Origin: Promicromonospora sp. Populi
GTDB taxonomy: Bacteria; Actinomycetota; Actinomycetes; Actinomycetales; Cellulomonadaceae
NCBI RefSeq assembly: GCF_041081105.1
Contig: NZ_CP163528.1
Coordinates: forward strand, 3,720,001 to 3,784,000
Length of the DNA: 64,000 bases
Direction of reading: 5' to 3'
Within the stretch, counting starts at the first letter, position 1; the number at the start of each line of letters is the position of its first letter. The position numbers were made by a program, and so were the translations under genes. Positions 48,777-57,698 of this stretch are shown here, in pieces. The notes under the pieces were generated by a model. That model ran no database searches. It was not told where the DNA came from and saw only the letters and a program-made list of their open reading frames with translations.

Positions 48777-51326
48777 GTGGCGAACCGGAGTCCTTCTCCA
48801 ATCTGGCCGCAAACTCCCCGTCGACGGCGGGGCATCTGGAACTACCCGAGGCCGCACCGCACGGGGCTCCGCGCGTGGGTCCCGTCGTGGCGGGTTGTCG
48901 TCGGCACCATGCTGACCGGGCTGTCGCTCGTCGTGGGTGTGTTCGTGGCCGGCTGGATCGGCTGGGCGGTGCCCGCGGAGAACCCTGAGATCGGCTCGGA
49001 GACCACCACGGTCTACTACGAGAACGGTCAGGTGATGGGCCGGTTCGCCGCCGTCGACCGCACGATCCGGACGCTCGACGAGCTGCCCCCGTACGTGGGC
49101 CAGGCCGTGCTGGCGTCCGAGGACCAGAACTTCGAGAACCACATGGGTGTTGACCCCGTGGGCATGGTCCGTGCGTTGTTCAGCAACGTGACCGGTGGTA
49201 CCCGGCAGGGCGCGTCCACGCTGACGCAGCAGTACGTGGAGAACACCTACTACCAGCCCGGGCAGTCGTCCTACGCGGACAAGTTCCGCGAGATCATCCT
49301 CGCTCTCAAGGTGGACCAGCAGAAGTCGAAGGACGAGATCCTCGAGGGCTACGTCAACAGCATCTACCTCGGCCGCGGCGCCTACGGGTTCGAAGCCGCG
49401 GCGAAGGCGTACTTCAACAAGCCGGCCGCCGAGCTGACCTTGTCCGAGACGGCGATGCTGGTCGGGATCATCCCGTCGCCGTCGTCCTGGGACCCGCGGT
49501 TCGGTGAGGAGTCGCGAGCCATCGCCGAGCGGCGGTGGGACCGGGTGCTGCGCAACATGGCCACCCAGGGTGTGATCAGCGAGGAGGAACGCGCCGCCGC
49601 AACCTTCCCCGAACCCATCGAGTACAAGCAGGTGTCTCGTGCTGGCCAGGTGGGCTACCTGCTCGAAGAGGTCCGCAAGGAGCTCGCGGCCAAGTCGGAC
49701 ATCACCGAGGAAGATCTCCTGAGCAACGGCTACGAGATCCAGACGACGATCAACCCAGCGTGGCAGAAGGCCGCGGTCGAGACGGCGAACACCATCCCGA
49801 CCGAGGGTGCGGACGCCGCCTCGCCCAGGCTCGGTGTGTCCATCGTGTCCATCGATCCCACGAACGGTGCCATCCGTGCGCTGTACGGGGGCCGGGACTA
49901 CGAAAAGGTTCAGTTCAACGCCGCCACCAACGGCAAGGCGCAGGGCGGCTCCACGTTCAAGCCCTTCACCCTGATCGGCGCGCTCGAGGAGGGGCACGAG
50001 CTCAACGAGTACTACCCGGGTACCAGCCCGATGCAGATCCCGGGCTGGACCAAGAATGCGGGGGGCGAAGAGGAGGAGCTCACCAACTTCGGTACCGAGC
50101 CAGGCGGCGAGTCGTTCGGCGACATCGACCTCATCGACGCCACGGCGAACTCCGTGAACACTGTCTACGCGCAGCTCAACCTTGAGATCGGGGCGAAGAA
50201 GTCGCAGGACGTCGCGATCCGGGCCGGGATCCCCGAAGACTCCACCAACGCCACCCTGTCCAACGTGCTCGGCACGTCTGACGTGCGCGCCGTCGACCTC
50301 GCGGGGGCGTACGCCACGTTCGCCGCACAGGGCACCCGCACGGTGCCGCACATGGTCGTGTCAGTGGAAGAGGGCGAGTTTCTCAGGTACGAGTTCGCCG
50401 ACGAACCCCAGCGGAACGCGATCAACCCCGACGTGATGGCCAAGGCGACCTACGCGCTGCAGCAGGTGGTCAACGAGGGTTCGGGCGCGCCGGCGAAGGA
50501 GCTTGTCGACGCCGAGGGCAACCAGCGTCCCGTCGCCGGCAAGACGGGGTCGACGAACAAGAACGTGTCGGCGTGGTTCGCCGGCTACATCCCGCAGCTT
50601 GCCACGGTGGTGGGCCTCTACCAGACGGCCGAGGACGGCGTCGGGCAGGCGACGATCACGCCGTTCGGCGAGTGGGCGGACTACAGCCTGACCGGTGGTA
50701 CGTGGCCGGTGACGGCATGGACCCACTACATGCAGGCCATCACCGAAGGCATGGAGGTCCAGCCGTTCCCGGACTACAGGCCGCCGCTCCCCTTGCCGTC
50801 GCCCACGCCAACCCCGTCGCCCACCCCGACGCCGTCCGACACCCCTGTCGAGATGGTGGTCGTCCCGGCCAACCTGGTGGGTCAGCCGTACCCGGTCGCT
50901 GCGACGGCGCTCGCCAACACGGGCCTCCGGGCTGAGCTTGTCGAGATCGAGAGTGACCAGGAGGCCGGTACCGTGCTCCGGGTGGACCGTGCGGGCCAGC
51001 AGGTGCCGCGCGGCGAGAGCATCCGGGTCGACGTCTCGACGGGACCGGCCGAGGAGACCACGTTTGTGCCGAACGGCCTGGTCGGGGGCAACGAGGGCAA
51101 CGCCCGTGGCCAGATCCAGGGCGCCGGTCTCGAGCCGGTCTTCCAGTACCAGTCGTCCGACGACGTCGATGAGGGCACCGTCATGGAGGTCAGCCCGCGC
51201 GAGGGCACCGAGGTGCCCGCGGGCAGCCAGGTGCTGGTGATCGTCTCGTCCGGTCCGGACGACGTCGGGTTCCCGACGGACGAGCCCACCGGCGGCGGTG
51301 GGGGCGGCGGTGGCGGGGCCCCATAG
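48777..51326 (+). CDS. Bifunctional penicillin-binding protein with PASTA domains, tandem paralog
   Basis: An 849-residue class A PBP with the same layout as its upstream neighbour: WPQTPRRRRGIWNYPRPHRT, one membrane helix, GT51 domain (VLASEDQNFENHMGVD, GTRQGASTLTQQYVEN), transpeptidase (GGSTFKPFTLI with the active Ser, TANSVNTVYAQL, AGKTGST), Pro/Thr linker and two PASTA domains (VVVPANLVGQPYPVAATALA; TFVPNGLVGGNEGNARGQIQ). It ends in a polyglycine stretch. A complete catalytic set suggests both enzymes work, so the pair is a functional duplication. GTG 48777 follows GAGGAAGAC. A terminator separates the two genes, so they are expressed independently. Confidence 0.95.
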   Translation: MANRSPSPIWPQTPRRRRGIWNYPRPHRTGLRAWVPSWRVVVGTMLTGLSLVVGVFVAGWIGWAVPAENPEIGSETTTVYYENGQVMGRFAAVDRTIRTLDELPPYVGQAVLASEDQNFENHMGVDPVGMVRALFSNVTGGTRQGASTLTQQYVENTYYQPGQSSYADKFREIILALKVDQQKSKDEILEGYVNSIYLGRGAYGFEAAAKAYFNKPAAELTLSETAMLVGIIPSPSSWDPRFGEESRAIAERRWDRVLRNMATQGVISEEERAAATFPEPIEYKQVSRAGQVGYLLEEVRKELAAKSDITEEDLLSNGYEIQTTINPAWQKAAVETANTIPTEGADAASPRLGVSIVSIDPTNGAIRALYGGRDYEKVQFNAATNGKAQGGSTFKPFTLIGALEEGHELNEYYPGTSPMQIPGWTKNAGGEEEELTNFGTEPGGESFGDIDLIDATANSVNTVYAQLNLEIGAKKSQDVAIRAGIPEDSTNATLSNVLGTSDVRAVDLAGAYATFAAQGTRTVPHMVVSVEEGEFLRYEFADEPQRNAINPDVMAKATYALQQVVNEGSGAPAKELVDAEGNQRPVAGKTGSTNKNVSAWFAGYIPQLATVVGLYQTAEDGVGQATITPFGEWADYSLTGGTWPVTAWTHYMQAITEGMEVQPFPDYRPPLPLPSPTPTPSPTPTPSDTPVEMVVVPANLVGQPYPVAATALANTGLRAELVEIESDQEAGTVLRVDRAGQQVPRGESIRVDVSTGPAEETTFVPNGLVGGNEGNARGQIQGAGLEPVFQYQSSDDVDEGTVMEVSPREGTEVPAGSQVLVIVSSGPDDVGFPTDEPTGGGGGGGGGAP

Positions 51327-51469
51327 CGTGTGGCCCCAAAGCGTGTGAGGGGGCTCTCGCCTGCTCGATTCCGCGGTATCGCAACTGGCGGGTAGGCTTG
51401 GCCCTTGCTGTGAACCCTCCTGTCACGGAACGACCGTGACCGCTGAGACCAGAGGAGGTGGGTATACAC

Positions 51470-51760
51470 ATGCGTCAGTACGAACTGATGGTGATCCTGG
51501 ACCCGGAGGTCGAGGAGCGCACCGTTGCCCCGTCGCTCGACAAGTACCTGTCGGTCATCACGACCGAGGGTGGCACCGTCGACAAGGTGGACATCTGGGG
51601 GCGCCGCCGTCTTGCCTTCGAGATCACGAAGAAGTCCGAGGGCATCTACGCCGTGGTCGACTTCACCGCGACGTCGGCGACCGCCAAGGAGCTGGACCGT
51701 CAGCTCGGCCTCAACGAGGTCGTGCTCCGGACCAAGATCCTGCGCACCGGCGACAAGTGA
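51470..51760 (+). CDS. rpsF: 30S ribosomal protein bS6
   Basis: A 96-residue bS6: [20 protein letters not shown], a ferredoxin-like core with [20 protein letters not shown] and [20 protein letters not shown], and [18 protein letters not shown] at the end. It pairs with bS18 on the 30S platform. ATG 51470 fits the family start; a GTG twelve bases earlier lies on the Shine-Dalgarno GAGGAGG. First gene of the rpsF-ssb-rpsR-rplI operon. Confidence 0.97.
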   Translation: MRQYELMVILDPEVEERTVAPSLDKYLSVITTEGGTVDKVDIWGRRRLAFEITKKSEGIYAVVDFTATSATAKELDRQLGLNEVVLRTKILRTGDK

Positions 51761-51871
51761 GTCGTCGGAACTGAACCCTCTTGCGCCCGCGCGAGTGTCA
51801 GTGGTTCGTGGTTGCATTCACCGCGAACCCGGATACCGCGTACGGAACGTCGACTGAATCGAGGAATTGGC

Positions 51872-52423
51872 ATGGCTGGTGAAACTGTCATCACAGTGAT
51901 CGGGAACCTCACCGGGGACCCGGAGCTGCGCTTCACCCCTTCAGGTGCTGCGGTTGCCAACTTCACGGTGGCGTCGACCCCGCGCACCTTCGACCGCCAG
52001 AGCAACGAGTGGAAGGACGGGGAAACCCTGTTCATGCGCTGCTCGATCTGGCGTGAGGCCGCGGAGAGCGTCGCGGAATCGCTGACCAAGGGCACGCGCG
52101 TCATCGCGCAGGGTCGCCTGGTCCAGCGGTCCTACGAGACTCGTGAGGGCGAGAAGCGCACCGTCGTAGAGCTGCAGGTGGACGAGATTGGTCCGTCCCT
52201 GCGCTACGCCACGGCCAAGGTCACCCGGGCCCAGCGGTCCGGTGGTGGCGGCGGCTTCGGCGGCGGCGGTGGAGGCTTCAACGGCGGGGGCGGCGCCCAG
52301 CAGGGCGGCGGCTCCGGCGGAGGATTCAGCTCGTCCGGTGGCGGTCAGAGCAATGACGACCCGTGGGCCACGGCAGGCCCGGCGTCGTCCGGTGGTTCGT
52401 TCTCGGACGACCCGCCGTTCTAA
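51872..52423 (+). CDS. ssb: Single-stranded DNA-binding protein
   Basis: A 183-residue SSB that coats single-stranded DNA in replication and repair. The OB fold covers about 1-115: [101 protein letters not shown] Gly-rich linker (about 120-165) leads to the acidic tip SFSDDPPF, the docking peptide for partner proteins. There is a 111-base gap from rpsF. Confidence 0.97.
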   Translation: MAGETVITVIGNLTGDPELRFTPSGAAVANFTVASTPRTFDRQSNEWKDGETLFMRCSIWREAAESVAESLTKGTRVIAQGRLVQRSYETREGEKRTVVELQVDEIGPSLRYATAKVTRAQRSGGGGGFGGGGGGFNGGGGAQQGGGSGGGFSSSGGGQSNDDPWATAGPASSGGSFSDDPPF

Positions 52424-52501
52424 TCGCTACCCCCAGTTCACATTTTTTGCTCGCACGGCCCGCCAGGCCGGGTGGGCAGCACCTGACAAAGGAGCAACAC
52501 C

Positions 52502-52738
52502 ATGGCAAAGCCTGTGGTGCGTAAGCCCAAGAAGAAGATCAACCCGCTGAAGTCAGCGAAGATCCACAACATCGACTACAAGGACACGGCGCTGCTGCGC
52601 AAGTTCATCTCCGACCGCGGGAAGATCCGCGCCCGTCGCGTCACTGGCGTCTCCGTGCAGGAGCAGCGCCAGATCGCGAAGGCCGTGAAGAACGCCCGCG
52701 AGATGGCCCTGCTGCCGTACACGTCGACGGCTCGCTGA
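52502..52738 (+). CDS. rpsR: 30S ribosomal protein bS18
   Basis: A 78-residue bS18: [59 protein letters not shown], all family-typical. The N-terminal [10 protein letters not shown] has no CxxC, so this is a zinc-free (C-) form; mycobacteria carry both forms. ATG 52502 follows AAAGGAG at the usual spacing. It lies between ssb and rplI in the operon. Confidence 0.97.
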   Translation: MAKPVVRKPKKKINPLKSAKIHNIDYKDTALLRKFISDRGKIRARRVTGVSVQEQRQIAKAVKNAREMALLPYTSTAR

Positions 52739-52755
52739 GGAAGGGATCGAGAACA

Positions 52756-53205
52756 ATGGCAAAGCTGATCCTGACTCACGAGGTGACCGGCCTGGGTGAG
52801 CCCGGCGACGTGGTTGAGGTGAAGGACGGGTACGCCCGTAACTTCCTCATCCCGCGTTCGCTGGCGACGCCCTGGACCAAGGGTGCCGAGTCCGACATCA
52901 ACGCGATCCGTAAGGCTCGCAAGAGCCGCGAGGTCGCCTCGCTGGACGACGCGAAGGCGCTTGCCGCCTCGCTGTCCGCGAAGCCCGTCGTCGTCGCGGC
53001 GAACGCCGGCCCTGGTGGCCGTCTGTTCGGTGCGGTGACCACGGCGGACATCGCCGGTGCGGTCTCCGCCGCCGGCGGCCCGTCCGTCGACAAGCGCAAG
53101 ATCGAGATCGGGCAGTCCATCAAGACGCTCGGTGACTTCACCGTGTCGATCCGCCTGCACCCTGAGGTGTCGGCCAAGATCGGCGTGAAGGTCGTCGCCG
53201 ACTGA
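52756..53205 (+). CDS. rplI: 50S ribosomal protein bL9
   Basis: A 149-residue bL9 with the N-terminal RNA-binding domain ([40 protein letters not shown]), long central helix ([20 protein letters not shown]) and C-terminal domain ([40 protein letters not shown]). It is the last gene of the rpsF operon. In many relatives dnaB comes next; here a vapBC module follows instead. Confidence 0.97.
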   Translation: MAKLILTHEVTGLGEPGDVVEVKDGYARNFLIPRSLATPWTKGAESDINAIRKARKSREVASLDDAKALAASLSAKPVVVAANAGPGGRLFGAVTTADIAGAVSAAGGPSVDKRKIEIGQSIKTLGDFTVSIRLHPEVSAKIGVKVVAD

Positions 53206-53229
53206 GCTTCGGCTCGGTTGACCGTGAGT

Positions 53230-53260
53230 GGGCCGTGGTTCCCGATGGGGGCCGCGGCCC
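53230..53260 (+). terminator. Hairpin terminator after rplI
   Basis: GGGCCGTGG (53230-53238) pairs with CCGCGGCCC (53252-53260), one G-U wobble, around a 13-base loop, 25 bases after the rplI stop. Confidence 0.6.
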
Positions 53261-53289
53261 TCTCGCGTCTCCAGACCATCTCGCAGGGT

Positions 53290-53319
53290 GTTGCACCGAT
53301 TGGATCCGAGTGCAACAAT
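53290..53319 (+). promoter_or_regulatory. vapBC promoter/operator
   Basis: GTTGCAC (53290-53296) and GTGCAAC (53310-53316) are perfect 7-bp inverted arms. TTGCAC (53291-53296) and AACAAT (53314-53319) are spaced by 17 bases as -35 and -10, so the dyad lies over the promoter. The vapB ATG follows six bases after the -10, implying a leaderless message repressed by VapB(C). Confidence 0.65.
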
Positions 53320-53325
53320 TGAGTT

Positions 53326-53571
53326 ATGCCCACGACGAGACGACGAATCATGGTTACCGAGACGGGCGCTCTTGCGCACGCGATGGATGTCGGCCGTGCG
53401 ACGTCAGGTCTGGATGGCGGCCCGTTGATCACGTCGATGGTGGTTGAGCATGCTCAGGAGATCGAGCGTTCGCGGCAGGAGCGACTGGCGGCGCTCGACG
53501 AGCTCTCGCAGTTCGCCGGCTACTACCCGGACGGATATCTCGACGAGGTCCGTGATGGATGGCCGGAGTGA
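53326..53571 (+). CDS. vapB: Antitoxin of a VapBC-type module
   Basis: An 81-residue protein preceding a PIN toxin and overlapping it by 13 bases. The N-terminus is basic (MPTTRRRIMV) and the C-terminus acidic/helical (VEHAQEIERSRQERLAALDE, LSQFAGYYPDGYLDEVRDGW), the usual division between DNA-binding and toxin-binding parts. The DNA-binding fold (AbrB, RHH or Phd) is not clear from sequence. The assignment rests mainly on position and the autoregulatory-looking dyad promoter upstream. Confidence 0.65.
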   Translation: MPTTRRRIMVTETGALAHAMDVGRATSGLDGGPLITSMVVEHAQEIERSRQERLAALDELSQFAGYYPDGYLDEVRDGWPE

Positions 53572-53975
53572 GCCAGGCGATCGTCGTTGACGCCAATGTC
53601 GTCATCTCAGCCGTCGCACCGTCTAACGCCTCTCACCAGTCCTCGATCGCGTTGCTCGGCGAGCACGCTGATGAGATCAAGTATCTGCACAGGTTGACGC
53701 TGGCTGAGGTGTACGCAGGACCGGCTCGGCAAGCTGGGCTGGAAGAAGTGCTGCGACTGGAGAAGGTCCTTTGGCGCGCGGGTTTCGCAGAGGTCGGACC
53801 GGGAGATGGTCCGAGCGCTATCCAGATGGCTGCTGCACGGGCGTTCGGCCTGCGCATGCCTGACGCTGTTGTCCTGGCAACCGCTGATCGGCTGGGTCTG
53901 CCATTGGCGACGTTTGATGCGCAGCTAGCCGCGAAGGCGCGCCTTCGCGGCCTCGTCGTCTACGGGCACCGCTAG
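53559..53975 (+). CDS. vapC: PIN-domain toxin (VapC-like ribonuclease)
   Basis: A 138-residue PIN protein: first acidic site in IVVDANVVISAVAPSN, second in LTLAEVYAGPARQ (Glu), third and fourth in GLRMPDAVVLATADRLG and PLATFDAQLAAKA. These Asp/Glu residues bind Mg2+ for RNA cleavage; in VapC toxins the usual target is tRNA or rRNA. The start overlaps the end of the antitoxin gene. It has diverged from well-known VapC types, so the target is unknown. It converges on the glycoside hydrolase gene. Confidence 0.85.
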   Translation: MAGVSQAIVVDANVVISAVAPSNASHQSSIALLGEHADEIKYLHRLTLAEVYAGPARQAGLEEVLRLEKVLWRAGFAEVGPGDGPSAIQMAAARAFGLRMPDAVVLATADRLGLPLATFDAQLAAKARLRGLVVYGHR

Positions 53976-54025
53976 CAGGAGGGGCTCGGGTGACAGCGTC
54001 TGCGGACTACCGTCAGTGCTTACGG

Positions 54026-55327
54026 CTACCTCAGGAGGCCTGACTCGTCGGCGAGCAGCACGTCCAGGGTCAGTGCCGCAGTCCAGGAGAACTGGCGGGT
54101 CCCGCGGCCTGTTCCCGTGTCGGGATCCAAGTACTCGGGGAAGCCCTCCGCCGCTGCGAGCGCGAAGTGCTGCCGCAGGCGGGGGGCCAGATCGTCCCGG
54201 TCTAGCGCTCGGACGGCGCGAAGCAGCAGCCACGTCGTGTTGAACCAGGCGGGTCCCCGCCAATACAGGGCGGGGTCGAACGCTGGATCCTCGCGCGAGA
54301 CGCTCGGCAGGAACGTTCCGCCCCCGAGGAACCCGGGGCCGGTGAGAGTTGCGAGCATCCGCTCTGACCGTTCGGTCGTCGCTCGTTTCGCCAGGAGCAA
54401 CGGGACCAGGCCATTCACCGTCGCCCGGCGGACTTGCTCGCCAGTGGTGTCGTCCAGCGCCACGTACAGCCCGAGCGTTTCGTCCCAAAGGTGCCTGTCC
54501 ATCGCGGCAATCACACGGGCGGCAGCCGCTTCGTGCGTATCGGTCCGGTGGCCGGACGGCGCGGCACACCCTGCGTCGGGCAGCGCCTGCGCCATGCGGG
54601 CCAGGGCCAGCTCCGAGACCGCTAGCAGCGTGCTGAACAGAGGGCAGACCATGGCGAAGCCGATCGGGACGTCGTCGGCGCAGCCAGCGTCGCGGTAGGC
54701 CTCGGCGAGGCGGTAGTAGCGCCGGTAGTCGCGGTTCCCGGGGCGCTCACCGGACCCGGCGTGCTGGAGGTCCGGCCGTAGGATGGAGGTGCGTGCCTCC
54801 GGTGGGACCCGTTCGAGTGCGACATCCCACAGGGGCGAGTTGTCGGTTCCGGTCTCCCACGGGTGCTTCGCTATCGGCAGTCCGACGTCGCCTGCGCGCC
54901 GGACGTGCAGGTACTCGTGCCAGCGAGCGAGCCGGGGGTATACGCGTGCGAGGAACCCCTCGTGCGCGGAGCCGGCCGGGTCGGCGCAGTGCACAAGCCA
55001 GGCCGCCCACGCGTGTACGGGAGGTTGGACCAGCCCGGACGTGGGGGCCTGCCAGAAGTCGGCCCCCGGCGCGTAGTCGTCGTCCCGCCCGATGTCGTAG
55101 ACGATCTGCGGCACACGCCCGTCGGCCCACTGGGCGTCGAGCAGCGTGACCAGCTCGGCCCGGGCGCGCGCCGGTTCGTGGTGCCGGGTGCCGATCGCGA
55201 CGAACGCCGAGTCCCAGCTCCACTGGTGCGGGTACAGCCCCGTGGCGGGCACGGTGTACCGGCCGGTCCAGTTGCTCTCCAGGACGCGGGCGGCGGCGCT
55301 GACATCTTCCTCCAAGTCCTTGTGCAT
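54026..55327 (-). CDS. GH63-like / MGH1-type (alpha/alpha)6 glycoside hydrolase
   Basis: A 433-residue cytoplasmic protein. Typical of the MGH1-type group (mannosylglycerate/glucosylglycerate hydrolases): GLYPHQWSWDSAFVAIGTRH (catalytic-site Asp in WSWDS), DGRVPQIVYD, FWQAPTSGLVQPPVHAW, KHPWETGTDNSPLWD, and YWRGPAWFNTTWLLLRAVRA. The catalytic Glu of the second half lies near QFSWTAALTLDV or upstream, and I cannot pick it firmly. It likely releases glucose or mannose from a small glycoside. It is divergent from a sugar ABC importer with a ROK regulator, so it probably acts on what the importer brings in. Confidence 0.82.
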   Translation of the reverse strand: MHKDLEEDVSAAARVLESNWTGRYTVPATGLYPHQWSWDSAFVAIGTRHHEPARARAELVTLLDAQWADGRVPQIVYDIGRDDDYAPGADFWQAPTSGLVQPPVHAWAAWLVHCADPAGSAHEGFLARVYPRLARWHEYLHVRRAGDVGLPIAKHPWETGTDNSPLWDVALERVPPEARTSILRPDLQHAGSGERPGNRDYRRYYRLAEAYRDAGCADDVPIGFAMVCPLFSTLLAVSELALARMAQALPDAGCAAPSGHRTDTHEAAAARVIAAMDRHLWDETLGLYVALDDTTGEQVRRATVNGLVPLLLAKRATTERSERMLATLTGPGFLGGGTFLPSVSREDPAFDPALYWRGPAWFNTTWLLLRAVRALDRDDLAPRLRQHFALAAAEGFPEYLDPDTGTGRGTRQFSWTAALTLDVLLADESGLLR

Positions 55328-55387
55328 CTTTCGACAGTAGGCTAGACATAAGTGCCAGATCTACTCACTCGATGACGAGGAGACGCC

Positions 55388-56794
55388 ATGCTCCGGCACA
55401 ACCGGGCGGCCGCGGCCCGCCTGACGATCGCGGCGGCGACGGCCGCGGCCACGATCCTCACCCTCACCGCCTGCGGTAGCGGCGGACCCGAGTCCGACGG
55501 CACGGTCACCGTCTGGACCGTCGAGACCCAGCCCGAGCGCCTCGCGATCCAGCAGGCCGCGATGGACGCCTGGGCCGAGGAAGCCGGTATCGAGACCGAG
55601 CTGGTTCCGGTCGAGGAGGACCAGGTCTCCCAGCTCTTGTCCGCCGCGGCCCTCTCCGGGGACGACATGCCGGACGTGGTCAACGCCATCAGCCCCGGGC
55701 TGGTCCGGTCCTTCGACCGGGACGGCTACCTCGACCGCGACGCGGCGGCAGCGGTGGTCGAGGCGCTCGGCGCGGACACGTTCACGCCGTCGGCCCTGGA
55801 GCTGAGCAGCGACGGCGACGAGCTGCTCGCCGTGCCGTCCGATGCGTGGCCGATGATGGTCTACTACCGCACCGACCTCTTCGAGGCGGCGGGCCTGGAG
55901 CCGCCCACCACGTACGACGACCTGCGCGCGGCCGCCGAGCAGTTGTCGACCGACGGCCGGTACGGGATCACGCTGGCCACGGACGCGGCCGACCCGTTCA
56001 CGCAGCAGACCCTCGAGTTCCTGGCGCAGGGCAACGGCTGCGAGCTTGTGGACGACGCCGGCGAAGCGACCCTCGACAGCCCGGAGTGCACCGAGACGAT
56101 CGAGCTCTACGCGGCCCTGGCCGCCGAGTTCTCGCCCGAGGGCACGCAGGGCGTCGAGTCCACGCGGTCCACCTATTTCGCCGGGCAGGCGGCGATGGTC
56201 GTCTGGTCGTCCTTCCTGCTGGACGAGATGGCCGGCCTGCGCGAGGAGTTCACGCCGTCGTGCGACGAGTGTGCTGACGACCCGGCCTGGCTCGCCGAGA
56301 ACACCGCTGTGGTCCCGGTGGTGGAGGGCCCGTCCGCCGCCGGCGGCGACGCCGCCGGGTACGTCGAGTTCGTGTCCTGGGGCATCACCGACGGCGCGGA
56401 CCCGGAGACCACGGACTTCGTGGAGTACATGATGTCGGACGCCTACGTGGACTGGCTGTCCATGGCCCCCGAGGGCAAGGTGCCCGTCCGCACCGGCACC
56501 GCGGACAACCCGACCGAGTATTCGGACGCTTGGTCCGAGCTGCAGATCGGCGTCGACACCAGGGCGACGTTCTCCGACGTCTGGCCCGCCGAGGTGACCA
56601 ACACCCTGGCCGCTGCCCCCGAGTCGGCGGACCGCTGGGCGCTGCCGCAGGGCCAGGGCGCGATCCTCGGCCCGATCACGAGCGAGCTGCCGCTGGCGAA
56701 GGCGGCCGCCGACCTCGGTTCGGGCAGCACCGACGCCGCACAGGCACAGACCACCATGCAGGAGGCCGTGGCCGAGATCGCCGGACGAGACTGA
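55388..56794 (+). CDS. ABC sugar importer, solute-binding lipoprotein
   Basis: A 468-residue extracellular binding protein of the MalE/UgpB cluster. Signal with lipobox ILTLTAC (Cys about 24) followed by GSGGPESDGTVTVWTVETQP. The fold's landmarks are visible: MDAWAEEAGIETELVPVEED, LLAVPSDAWPMMVYYRTDLF (hinge region), PTTYDDLRAAAEQLSTDGRY, and ATYFAGQAAMVVWSSFLLDE-type segment (here STYFAGQAAMVVWSSF). It captures a sugar or oligosaccharide for the two permeases that follow. ATG 55388 is preceded by GAGGAGA. No ATPase gene is in the cluster, so a shared MsmX/MsiK-type ATPase is expected. Confidence 0.92.
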   Translation: MLRHNRAAAARLTIAAATAAATILTLTACGSGGPESDGTVTVWTVETQPERLAIQQAAMDAWAEEAGIETELVPVEEDQVSQLLSAAALSGDDMPDVVNAISPGLVRSFDRDGYLDRDAAAAVVEALGADTFTPSALELSSDGDELLAVPSDAWPMMVYYRTDLFEAAGLEPPTTYDDLRAAAEQLSTDGRYGITLATDAADPFTQQTLEFLAQGNGCELVDDAGEATLDSPECTETIELYAALAAEFSPEGTQGVESTRSTYFAGQAAMVVWSSFLLDEMAGLREEFTPSCDECADDPAWLAENTAVVPVVEGPSAAGGDAAGYVEFVSWGITDGADPETTDFVEYMMSDAYVDWLSMAPEGKVPVRTGTADNPTEYSDAWSELQIGVDTRATFSDVWPAEVTNTLAAAPESADRWALPQGQGAILGPITSELPLAKAAADLGSGSTDAAQAQTTMQEAVAEIAGRD

Positions 56795-56801
56795 CCCCGG
56801 T

Positions 56802-57698
56802 ATGGCGTCGAAGCTGCGGGGGCACGAGAACCGGGACGGGATCACCTTCGTCACGCCGGTGGTGCTCGTGGTGGCCGCGATCATCGTGGTCCCCATCGTG
56901 TGGACCGTCGTGCTCTCGTTCCAGGACGCGCGGTACGTGGATGTGGCTCGCAACGGCCTGTTCAACGAGCTCACGCTCGACAACTACGCCGACGTGGTCG
57001 CGGCGCCCGCCTTCTGGCAGGCGTTGCTGACCACCGTCGAGTACTCGGTGGCCACCACCGTCGGCTCCATCACGGTAGGCCTCGTGGCCGCGCTCGCGTT
57101 CCGGGACCGGTTCCGGTTCCGGGCGCCGCTGCGCGCGGTGATGCTGCTCCCGTACGTCGCGCCGGTGGTGGCCACCACGTTCGTGTGGCAGGTGGCGCTG
57201 AACCCGCAGTACGGAGTGGTGAACGCGTTCGGCACGCAGGTGCTCGGGTGGGAGCACCCGGTGAACTTCCTCAGCGCCGCACCCACGGCGCTGATCACCG
57301 TCATCGTCTACGACATCTGGCGGTACTTCCCGTTCGCGTTCATGTTCCTCGGGGCGGCCCTGACGGGCCTCAGCCGCGAGATCGAGGAGGCAGCGGTGGT
57401 CGACGGCGCCACGCCGCTGCAGAAGTTCTGGTTCGTGATCCTGCCGCAGCTCCTGCCCACGGTCGCGCTGCTGGTGCTGTTCCGCATGGTCATGGCCTTC
57501 AACGAGTTCGACGACGTCTACCTGCTCACCGGTGGCGCCGCCGGCACCCAGGTCGCCTCGGTGCGGGTGTTCGAGCAGCTCACCGGGTCGAGCGACATCG
57601 GCGGCGCGAGCGCGACCGCCGCGGTGATGGCCGTGTTCCTGGGTGTGGCGCTGGCGATCTACCTGCGCCTGACGGCCCGGCAGAGGGAGGAACGATGA
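56802..57698 (+). CDS. ABC sugar importer, permease subunit (MalF type)
   Basis: A 298-residue permease with six helices: FVTPVVLVVAAIIVVPIVWT, TVEYSVATTVGSITVGLVAA, APLRAVMLLPYVAPVVATTF, and the EAA loop in SREIEEAAVVDGATPLQKFWFVILPQL, the contact for the shared ATPase. It lies seven bases after the binding-protein stop and overlaps the next permease by ATGA. Short N-terminus, lacking the extra MalF domain. Confidence 0.93.
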   Translation: MASKLRGHENRDGITFVTPVVLVVAAIIVVPIVWTVVLSFQDARYVDVARNGLFNELTLDNYADVVAAPAFWQALLTTVEYSVATTVGSITVGLVAALAFRDRFRFRAPLRAVMLLPYVAPVVATTFVWQVALNPQYGVVNAFGTQVLGWEHPVNFLSAAPTALITVIVYDIWRYFPFAFMFLGAALTGLSREIEEAAVVDGATPLQKFWFVILPQLLPTVALLVLFRMVMAFNEFDDVYLLTGGAAGTQVASVRVFEQLTGSSDIGGASATAAVMAVFLGVALAIYLRLTARQREER

